From Aquila chrysaetos chrysaetos (lineage: Eukaryota > Chordata > Aves > Accipitriformes > Accipitridae): 64,000 nt of DNA. The notes below the pieces were generated by a model that saw only the letters and a list, made by a program, of their open reading frames with translations, was not told where the DNA came from and ran no database searches. A program made the translations under genes and the position numbers. The stretch spans positions 1 through 64,000 of the forward strand of contig NW_024470382.1 in NCBI RefSeq assembly GCF_900496995.4, written 5' to 3'. Each line of letters begins with the position of its first letter. Position 1 is the first letter of the stretch. Positions 45,781 to 64,000 of the stretch are shown here, one piece after another.

Positions 45781-46254
45781 GCCAGGGACCTGGGCCCAGG
45801 CCTGGCTCACGCACCACAACCTAGAGCCAGATTCTGGCCTTAGGCCCTTATCCACAACCAGCCCTAACCCTGGGCCTCAACCCAGGCCCAAAGACCAGCC
45901 CTTGAGCAGCTCCTTGCCCAGAGCCAGGGCTGAGCTCAGGCCCCAGGCCCAGGCTGACGGCCAAGCCCTGGCACAACCATGCTCAGGGTTGGGACTTGGC
46001 CTAAGCAGATGCCCGAGCCTTGCCCCAGGCCTACACCCAGGCCCAGCCCAAGGCCAGACCCACGTCCTGCTCTGGACCCACATCCAGGCCCACCCCTGCA
46101 CGGTCATCGATACCCGGTCTGCGTCCTTTCCCCATCCCACTCGTGCCCTGAGACACCTTTGCCCCGCGGGAGGGAGGGAGCTCCAGCCCACCGCAGCCGA
46201 ACCGGAGTGACTCCGGACCGCCTCTGGGGGGAGGGAGATGCTGAGGTACTTGCA

Positions 46255-56629
<10,375 letters not shown>

Positions 56630-56801
56630 TGCCCTCCCTGGGTGGGGGGGGGGGGAGGATAGCGGGGCTGGATCCTGCCCCGGTGCCCCCAAAGACCGTG
56701 AGGAGGGACGGGGTGGGGGGTGTCCCTGTCCCTACCTCACCCCCCACCCACAGCGGCTGTCCCCGTCCCCCCCCCGTGGGGGTGTCCCCATCTAGCAGAG
56801 A

Positions 56802-56807
56802 AATAAA
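56802..56807 (+). promoter_or_regulatory. TRIM28: Poly(A) signal AATAAA for TRIM28
   Basis: AATAAA about 175 bases after the TRIM28 stop codon, followed by a GT-rich stretch; the expected place for a short 3' UTR. Confidence 0.8.
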
Positions 56808-57114
56808 GCCATGGTCTCGGCCTCCTGGATCTCCTCCCTTGTCTCGGGGCTGGATCCAGCCCCTCAGCCCCCCCATTTTTGCCTTCTCCTGATGGCCCCC
56901 CCCCCCCCTTCCCCTGTGAGGCTGGAGAGGGGCTGAAGCTAGACTGGGAGCTGCTGGGAGGGTTGTTGCTGGTCATACTGGGTCCTGCGAGGGGAGAGAC
57001 CGGTCCCAGTATGGTCCCGCTGGAGGTTTTGGCGGGGGAGAGGGGGAAACTGGTCCCAATAGGGCCCCTCCTTCCGCCCCCACCCCGTGGCTGATAAGGG
57101 AACAACGCCCCCGA

Positions 57115-58040
57115 TAAAGATGGCGGCGCCCACGAGAAAGATGGCGGCGCCCACTGGGGGATAGTAAAGGCCCTCTCACCGGCACCCGTACCGCAGGGCT
57201 GGGCCACTGGCTCAAGCTCCTCCCCCTTGCCAGGATTGGTTGGTGGAAGTGGGGAGGAATCCGGAAAGAGCCGAAGACTTCCGGAAAGAGCCGAGTTTCG
57301 AGGAGGAGGGTGTGGGGCGGGACTTCCGGGAATAGCCGACGCTTTCTGGTGAGACCCGAAGGGAGCGGGGAGGGGAGGAGAGGGCGGTGCCGGAAAGAGC
57401 CGAACCGTTTCCGAAAGGAGCCGAAAGCCCTCCGAAGGGGAGCCGAAGGCGGCCAACCCCCTCTCCTTCCGGAGAAACCCGAGGCCTCTCTCCGGAAAAA
57501 GCCGAACCGGCGGTTTTTTTTTTCCGGAAAGAGCCGACGCTGTTCGGGAAAGAACTTAGCAGCAGTCGGCGCTTTCCGGAGAGACCCGAGGCGGGGCGGG
57601 ACTCATCGAACCCACCCCCTTTCCGGAAGAACCCGAAGCGTCTCCGGAAAGAGCCGAAAGCTCTTCCGGAAAGAGCCGAAGCGGCGGCGGACGACCGCCT
57701 CCCCGGAACGAGTCGTTCTTCTTCCCGGAAAAAGCCGAAGCGCTGTTCGGCTCCCGCCCGAGCCCTCTCCGAAAAACCCCGAAGCGTCTCCGAATCCCCC
57801 GCCCCCTTCCGGAGAGCCCCGAAGCTCCTTCCGGAGAGTCCCGAAGCATTTCCGGAAGTTGCCGAGCGGCGCCGGTCGTCGCCGATCCTCCGTCGCCTCA
57901 GAACCTCCGTCGTTCTCCGGCTCCCCCGCCGTCCGCCCCCCCTTTTCCCCGCCGGGGGGGGGCCCAGCCCGGCTCCCGCCGCCGCCGGGCCCGGTCCGGC
58001 CCCCTCCCCGCCGGCCCCCGGCCCGGTTCGGCCCGGCAGG
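57115..58040 (+). promoter_or_regulatory. UBE2M: UBE2M promoter/5' UTR with YY1-type pair and CCGGAA array
   Basis: AAGATGGCGGCGCCCAC occurs twice (about 57118 and 57139), a YY1-type motif. From 57230 to 57860 runs a purine-rich array of about 17-30-bp units, TTCCGGAAAGAGCCGAAG, with about 25 CCGGAA or TTCCGG cores (the ETS site core), many palindromic as TTCCGGAA. CpG-rich sequence continues to the UBE2M start codon. The TSS is not determined, so part of the array may be transcribed 5' UTR. No CHMP2A exon was seen in this interval. Confidence 0.75.
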
Positions 58041-61000
58041 ATGATCAAGCTCTTCTCGCTGAAGCAACAGAAGAAGGAGGAGGAATCGGCGGGCGGCACC
58101 AAGGGCACCAGCAAAAAGGCCTCGGCCGCCCAGCTCCGCATCCAGAAAGGTGACCGGCCCCCCCCCAACACCCCCCAGCCTTCCCCGGTACCCGTCGGGA
58201 CCGGACCGGCCGTTTGGGGGGGGGGGGGGGGCTGGGCCTAATGAGGCCCAACGGGAGGGGAGCGGGGCCCGGTGGGGCCTAAGCGGGGAGCACGTACTGG
58301 TCCCGGTATGGCCCCGGTGGGGGGGAATGTACTGGTCCCAGTAAGGCCCCAGTGGGGGGCAAGGTACTGGTCCCAGTAAGGCCCCGGTGGGGGGCAAGGT
58401 ACTGGTCCCAGTAAGGCCCCGGTGGGGGGCAAGGTACTGGTCCCAGTAAGGCCCCGGTGGGGGGCAATGTACTGGTCCCAGTAAGGCCCCGGTGGGGGGC
58501 AATGTACTGGTCCCAGTAAAGCCCCGGTGGGGGGCCATGTACTGGTCCCAGTAAAGCCCCGGTGGGGGGCCATGTACTGGTCCCAGTAAAGCCCCGGTGG
58601 GGGGCCATGTACTGGTCCCAGTAAAGCCCCGGTGTGGGGGGCCATGTACTGGTCCCAGTAAAGCCCCGGTGGGGGGCCATGTACTGGTCCCAGTAAAGCC
58701 CCGGTGGGGGGCGATGTACTGGTCCTAGTAGGGCTACATACTGGTCCCAGTAAAGCCCCGGTGGGGGGGGAATGTACTGGTCCCAGTAAGGCCCCAGTGG
58801 GGGGGAATGTACTGGTCCTAGTAGGGCTACATACTGATCCCAGTAAAGCCCCGGTGGGGGGGAATGTACTGGTCCCAGTAAGGCCCTGGTGGGGGGCAGT
58901 GTACTGGTCCTAGTAGGGCTACATACTGGTCCCAGTAAAGCCCTGGTGGGGGGGAATGTACTGGTCCCAGTAAGGCCGCGGTGGGGGGCAGTGTACTGGT
59001 CCCAGTAAGGCCCTGGTGGGGGGAATGTACTGGTCCCAGTAGGGCTCTGGTGGGGGGCATTGTACTGGCCCCCAGTAGGGCCACACTGGGTCTGGGATGA
59101 CCCAGCCTGGAGTGTGGGCTCGGGGTGGCCCCAGCCCCGTGTCCGTGTCCCCCTCTAACTCACCTCTGTGTCCCCGGGTGTCACCCGTGTGTGTCCCCCC
59201 CCCCAGACATCAACGAGCTGAACCTGCCCAAGACGTGTGAGATCGACTTCTCCGACCAGGACGACCTGCTGCACTTCCGCCTCCTCATCTGCCCTGACGA
59301 GGTGGGGTCCCCTGTCACCCCCCCTGTCCCCTTGTCACCCTCTTGGGTGTCCCCCCCACTTCCCAAATCCTGCCCCCAGGGGCCTATGTCCCACCCTGGA
59401 ATCCCCCGTTCCTTTTGTCCCCTCCTGTCCCCGTGTGTCCTCCTGGCTCTCCGCATCCCCCACCTGCTCCCTGTCTCTTCTCCCTGTCCCCTCATGTCAT
59501 TTCGGGGTCCCTACCCATCCCTGCGCTGTCCTCGTGTCCCCACTGGGGCCTCCCGTTCCCCTCTGTCACCCCTGTGTCCCCTCCGAAGACCTTCGTGTCC
59601 TTTGGGGTTCCCCTGTGCCCCCCCCCCTCTTTCCCTACGGGTCTTGCCCATTTCCCCATCCTTCCCCTGTCCCCCTCTTTGTCCCTACTTGTCCCTTGGG
59701 GTCCCCCCGATGTCCCTTGTGTCCCCTCCGTGTCCCCACCCCTGGTGACGTCTGTCTCTCCCACAGGGCTTCTACAAGGGAGGGAAATTCGTCTTCAGTT
59801 TTAAGGTCAGTCCTGCACCTGGAGTAGGGGGGGAATTCCGTGGCCACTGACACCCATCCTGGGGCCACCGAGATGGGACCGATGGCCACGTGGCTGCTCC
59901 CGGGGCTGGGGGTGGCAGCAGTGGGGTGGTGGCCACCAAGGTGGGACATGCAGCCACCAGGGTGGGACCCACAGTCATGAACTTGTCTTATGGGTGGGAG
60001 CAGGAGGCAGGCGGCCGCTGAAACCTGACCTGTGGCCACTAGAAGATGACCAGCCATGACTTGTGGCCACCATATGGGTTGGGATTGGGATCAGGGGTTG
60101 GTGGCCACCAAGATGTGACCGGTAGCCAAGTGTCCACCCTGTGGGTTGGGGTAGGGGCTGGTGGCCACCAAGACATGACTAGTGGCCATGTGTCTGCTCT
60201 GTATTGGAGGTGGGGTGGGGGGACTTGGCCACCAAGACATGACCAGGCTGCATGTCTGTCTCTGTGGCTTGATGATGGGACCTGGGGGTTGGTGACCACT
60301 AAGATGTGACTGTTGGCTGCATCTGTTGTGTGATTTGAGGTAGGGACAAGAAACTGGTGGCCACCAAGATGTGACCTGTGGCCACCGAGACGTGACAAGC
60401 AGCCATGTGTCCTCATTGAGGGTTGGGGGCAGGGTCTAGAGGCTGGTGGCCACAGGCCAGCACCGTGAAACCAGTGACCACCAAGACATGACTAGAAACC
60501 AGGTGTCCACACTGTGGATTGGGGTGGGGGCTAGTGGCCACCAAGACGTGGCCGGTGGCCACAAGGGGGGGGGGCCGAGCCGTGACACTGTCCCCACTCC
60601 CCCCACCCCTTCCCAGGTCGGCCAGGGCTACCCCCACGACCCACCGAAGGTGAAGTGTGAGACGATGGTTTATCACCCCAACATCGACCTGGAGGGCAAC
60701 GTCTGCCTCAACATCCTCAGGTGGGCCACTGCCACCTCCGAGGTGGCCACTGCCCCATCCAAGGTGGCCACTGCCGTATCTGGGGTGGCCACAGTTGGAT
60801 CTAGGTCCCCATCTGCCCCCGGATACCCGGCAGGGTGGGACAAGGGGGCAAACGGTTGCCCTGTGCACCTTGAGTGTGGGCACAGGGTGGCCCCAGTCAC
60901 CTTGGGGTGGCCACGGCCACTGCTGTGGTGTCCCCAGTGTCCCCCCTGACACCCGGCTCTGTCCCCAGAGAGGACTGGAAGCCCGTCCTGACGATAAACT

Positions 61001-63342
61001 CCATCATCTACGGCCTGCAGTACCTCTTCCTGGTGAGTACCGCTGGGGTACAAGCCCCTGTGGGTGGGGGGCACCCATCGTGGCTCTGGGGTGGCCCTTG
61101 GGGGGCAGCCGGTGGCCTTGGGACACATCCTGGGGGCCCTTGGTGGCCTTGGGACACCCTGAGAAGGCACCCGGTGGCCTTGGGACATGTCCTGGGTGCA
61201 CCCGGTGGCCTTGGGACAACCTGAGGAAGCACCTGGTGGCCTTGGGACATGTCCTGGGTGCACCCGGTGGCCTTGGGACACGTCCAAGGCACCTTTGGTG
61301 GCCCTGGGACAATCTGAGGAGGCACCTGGTGGCCTTGGGACATGTCCTGGGTGCACCCGGTGGCTTTGGGACAACCTGAGGGGGCACCCGGTGGCCTTGG
61401 GACATGTCCTGGGTGCACCCGGTGGCCTTGGGACACATCCAAGGCACCTTTGGTGGCCCTGGGACAACCTGAGGAGGCACCCAGTGGCCTTGGGACATGT
61501 CCTGGGTGCACCCAGTGGCCTTGGGACAACCTGAGGAAGCACCCGGTGGCCTTGGGACATGTCCTGGGTGCACCCGGTGGCCTTGGGACACGTCCAAGGC
61601 ACCTTTGGTGGCCCTGGGACAATCTGAGGAGGCACCCAGTGGCCTTGGGACATGTCCTGGGTGCACCCGGTGGCCTTGGGACAACCTGAGGGGGCACCCG
61701 GTGGCCTTGGGACATGTCCTGGGTCCACCTGGTGGCCTTGGGACAACCTGAGGGGGCACCCAGTGGCCTTGGGACATGTCCTGGGTGCACCCGGTGGCCT
61801 TGGGACACGTCCAAGGCACCTTTGGTGGCCCTGGGACAATCTGAGGAGGAACCCGGTGGCCTTGGGACACGTCCAAGGCACCCGGTGGCCTTGGGACACC
61901 CTGAGGAGGCACCCAGTGGCCTTGGGACATGTCCTGGGTGCCCTTGGTGGCCTTGGGAGAACCCAAGGTGGCACCTGGTGACCTTGGGACACCTCCTGGG
62001 CGCACCCGGTGGCCTTGGGACACCTTTTGGGGGCACCCAGTGATGCTTAATCACCCCAAAGGGGCCCCCAGTGACCTGATGACACCCCGAGGTGGCACCC
62101 TGTGGTCCAGGCACACCCTGAGGTGGCCCATGGTGGCCCCCCCATGGCCTGTCCCATGAGGACACTTGGTCACTTCACGGGGACACCGGGTGGTTCTAGG
62201 TCATCCCAGACTGTCCCCAACCCCAGTGCCACCATGGGGACCCCCCCCCCCCCCCCCGCCTTTAATACCCCAGAGGGGGTGGGATAAGGGGGCGGTTTTC
62301 TGCCCTGGGGGGGTATGTGGGGGTGTCAAAGGGGATATGGGGGGGGCTTAGGGGTCCGGGGGGGCATCAGGAGGTATTGGGGGGGGTATCGGGGCAGTTG
62401 TTGGGGGGTTAATTTGTGCTGGGGGGGGTATTGGGGTGCTGGGGGGGGGCATTAAGGAGCCCCAAGGGGTACCAGGGGGCTGTTGGGGAGACCCCGGGGC
62501 AGGTAAAGAGCCCCAGGGGGGTATTGGGGGGGTGTTAAGGTGTAGGGGGGGGCAGAAAGGAGTCCTGGGGGGTGTTGGGGGGGGCATTAAGGGATATGGG
62601 GGGGCAGAAAGGAGTCCTGGGGGGTATTGGGGGGGGCATTAAGGGATATGGGGGGGCAGAAAGGAGTCCTGGGGGGGCAGAAAGGAGTCCTGGGGGGTGT
62701 TGGGGGGGGGCATTAAGGGATATGGGGGGCAGAAAGGAGTCCTGGGGGGTGTTGGGGGAGGCATTAAGGGATATGGGGGGGGCAGAAAGGAGTCCTGGGG
62801 GGGCAGAAAGGAGTCCTGGGGGGTGTTGGGGGGGGGGCATTAAGGGATATGGGGGGGGCAGAAAGGAGTCCCAGAGAGTATTCGGGGGGCATTAAGGAGT
62901 CCCAGGGATATTGGGGGGGGCACTTAGGAGTATGGGGGGGGGCACTTAGGAGTACGGGGGGGGGCACTAAGGAGTCCCAGGAAGTTTGGGGGGGGGGGGG
63001 GGGGGCAAACTAAGGCCCCCCAGCACCACCCAGGAAGCCCCCAAATCCCCATCCCAGCGTGGTCGCTACTAATCTCCCCCCCTGGAAATGCCCGAAAACT
63101 TCCGACACTGGGGGGGGCGGGCGACACTTAAAGGATAATAGCACCCGCCCCCCCCCAAAATAATAAATTGGGGGGGTCCTGTGTCATTCCCCCCCCCCCA
63201 GGAGCCGAACCCCGAGGACCCCCTGAACAAGGAGGCGGCGGAGGTGCTGCAGAGCAACCGGCGTCTCTTCGAGCAGAACGTCCAGCGTTCCCTGCGGGGG
63301 GGCTACGTGGGGGCCACCTACTTCGAGCGTTGCCTCAAGTAG
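58041..63342 (+). CDS. UBE2M: NEDD8-conjugating E2 enzyme UBC12
   Basis: Transfers NEDD8 from NAE1-UBA3 to cullins. Six exons, 58041-58149, 59207-59301, 59767-59805, 60617-60720, 60969-61032 and 63202-63342, keep phase and give exactly 183 aa, the human length. The N-terminal extension [16 protein letters not shown], which docks UBA3 and (acetylated) DCN1-like proteins, is identical to human. The UBC core includes [39 protein letters not shown] and [19 protein letters not shown], whose Cys (about C111) is the thioester residue, with the HPN motif upstream. The C terminus [11 protein letters not shown] differs from human only at conservative positions. Introns 1, 3 and 5 contain minisatellites. 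The protein is strongly constrained while its surroundings are repeat-rich. Confidence 0.98.
58270..59080. repeat. ~35-bp minisatellite, UBE2M intron 1
   Basis: About 23 units of GTACTGGTCCCAGTAAGGCC plus CCGGTGGGGGGCAAT. Each unit carries CCAGTAAGG, which resembles a weak 5' splice site on the coding strand. Some units have a 20-bp insertion, TAGTAGGGCTACATACTGG. Confidence 0.95.
59820..60590. repeat. ~60-bp GGTGGCCACCAAGAYRTGAC repeat, UBE2M intron 3
   Basis: About 11 diverged units contain GGTGGCCACCAAGATGTGAC, followed by CCATGTGTCTGCTCTGTGG-like words. Confidence 0.85.
61085..62050. repeat. 31-bp / 155-bp minisatellite, UBE2M intron 5
   Basis: The 31-bp unit GGTGGCCTTGGGACATGTCC + TGGGTGCACCC alternates with GACAACCTGAGGAGGCACCC and GACACGTCCAAGGCACCTTT forms in a higher-order repeat of about 155 bp. 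The unit has few stops, giving shadow frames on both strands. Confidence 0.95.
62290..63000. repeat. GGGCATTAAGGGATATGGGGG minisatellite, UBE2M intron 5
   Basis: Units of about 50-70 bp made of GGGGCATTAAGGGATATGGG, GGCAGAAAGGAGTCCTGGGG and GGTGTTGGGG, with variable G runs. It differs from the repeat in the first half of the same intron. Confidence 0.92.
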
Positions 63343-63510
63343 CCCCACCCTGACCCCCACCCTGACCCCCCCCCCACCCTGACCCCCCCTCCCCCTTTTT
63401 CCTTCCCCGCCCCCCCCTATTTATTGCCCCCCCCGGGGGCGGGGGGGGCCCCCCCCCTCCTTTTTCTGGCCCCCCCCCCCCCCCCCCCCCCCGAGCTGCT
63501 CTTGCGGGTG

Positions 63511-63516
63511 ATTAAA
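63511..63516 (+). promoter_or_regulatory. UBE2M: Poly(A) signal ATTAAA for UBE2M
   Basis: ATTAAA about 170 bases after the UBE2M stop codon, following C-rich 3' UTR and followed by a short unique stretch. Confidence 0.7.
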
Positions 63517-63599
63517 GGGCGACGGTAACGAGCGGTGGAGACCCCCCCCCCCCCTCATTACTTCTCTGTGTGGGGGGGGTGGTCTTACTGGTTAAACTG

Positions 63600-64000
63600 G
63601 GATGGGGGGGGTGTTTCCAGTTGGGCCCAGTTTGGCTGGTGCGCCCCATTCCTGCTCCAGGGAGGTTGGTGTTTCCAGTTACTGGTGTCATGGTTCCCAG
63701 TATGGCCAATTCCTAATCCCAGTGTGCCCAGTATCCCCAGTTCCCTTCCTTAGGGCCCCAGTGTGCCCAGTTGCCTGCTGTAGGGCTCCCACTATGCCCA
63801 GTTCCCAATCCCAGTGTGCTCAGTATGACTGGTTGCCTTCCCTGGGGCTCCCAGTGTGCTCAGTTCCCAGTCCCAGTGTGCCTAGTATGCCCAGTTCCCA
63901 GTCTCCAGTGTGCCCAGTATGCCCAGTTCCCTTTTCTAGGGCTCCCAGTATGCCCAGTTGCCTGCCTTAGGGCTCCCAGTGTGCCCGGTTCCCAGTCCCA
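63600..64000. repeat. CCCAGTGTGCCCAGTATG minisatellite downstream of UBE2M
   Basis: Short units (GTTCCCAGTCCCAGTGTGCC, CAGTATGCCCAGTTCCC) continue to the window edge. No gene is seen. Confidence 0.9.

Noticed and set aside
57212-58171. Ser/Arg-rich open frames of 240-320 codons on both strands at the UBE2M promoter
   Set aside because: Shadows of the purine-rich TTCCGGAAAGAGCCGAAG array; no family and no splice sites.

Overview
The window looks like a GC-rich avian microchromosome segment. Compact multi-exon vertebrate genes have good splice sites, long G/C homopolymers occur throughout, almost every intron and spacer is filled with its own minisatellite, and recognisable transposons are nearly absent (one short CR1-like LINE 3' fragment). 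The species cannot be named from sequence alone. Exon models below were built by hand from splice sites, reading phase and remembered family sequences; no alignment was run.

Layout, left to right. (1) 1-1609: minisatellites and simple repeats. (2) 1610-10134, plus: a 10-exon long-chain fatty-acid transport protein / acyl-CoA synthetase (SLC27A5 by neighbourhood), 625 codons. (3) 10999-14541, minus: THAP7, 4 coding exons, 304 aa; its first coding intron is a 1.3-kb array in which each unit carries a matched 3' and 5' splice-site pair. A promoter with two TCTCGCGAGA palindromes lies at about 15.26-15.54 kb. (4) 16307-28707, minus: 11 phase-consistent exons encoding only the C-terminal coiled-coil rod and tail of a class-II non-muscle myosin, closest in memory to MYH14; no motor-domain exon is seen. 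(5) 28.9-32.9 kb: CRE-like elements, a GGTCAACA array and a CTATAGGGG array. (6) 33959-37088, plus: ZBTB45. (7) 38547-39716, minus: a five-finger C2H2 protein. (8) 41014-43134, minus: a six-finger C2H2 protein with an unresolved N terminus. (9) 46813-56629, plus: TRIM28 (KAP1), 17 constant exons plus one possible cassette exon. (10) 58041-63342, plus: UBE2M, 6 exons, 183 aa, nearly identical to the human protein. (11) 63343-64000: UBE2M 3' end and a CCCAGTGTG minisatellite.

SLC27A5, ZBTB45, TRIM28 and UBE2M are neighbours on human 19q13.43, so the segment is a conserved block. It is rearranged: THAP7 and the MYH14-like tail lie between SLC27A5 and ZBTB45, CHMP2A is not seen between TRIM28 and UBE2M, and strands differ from human. 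Functionally the block mixes chromatin and transcription factors (THAP7, ZBTB45, two C2H2 proteins, TRIM28), a NEDD8 E2 (UBE2M), lipid metabolism (SLC27A5) and a cytoskeletal rod. Most long open frames in the window, including several of 500-900 codons, are by-products of tandem repeats and are not annotated as genes.
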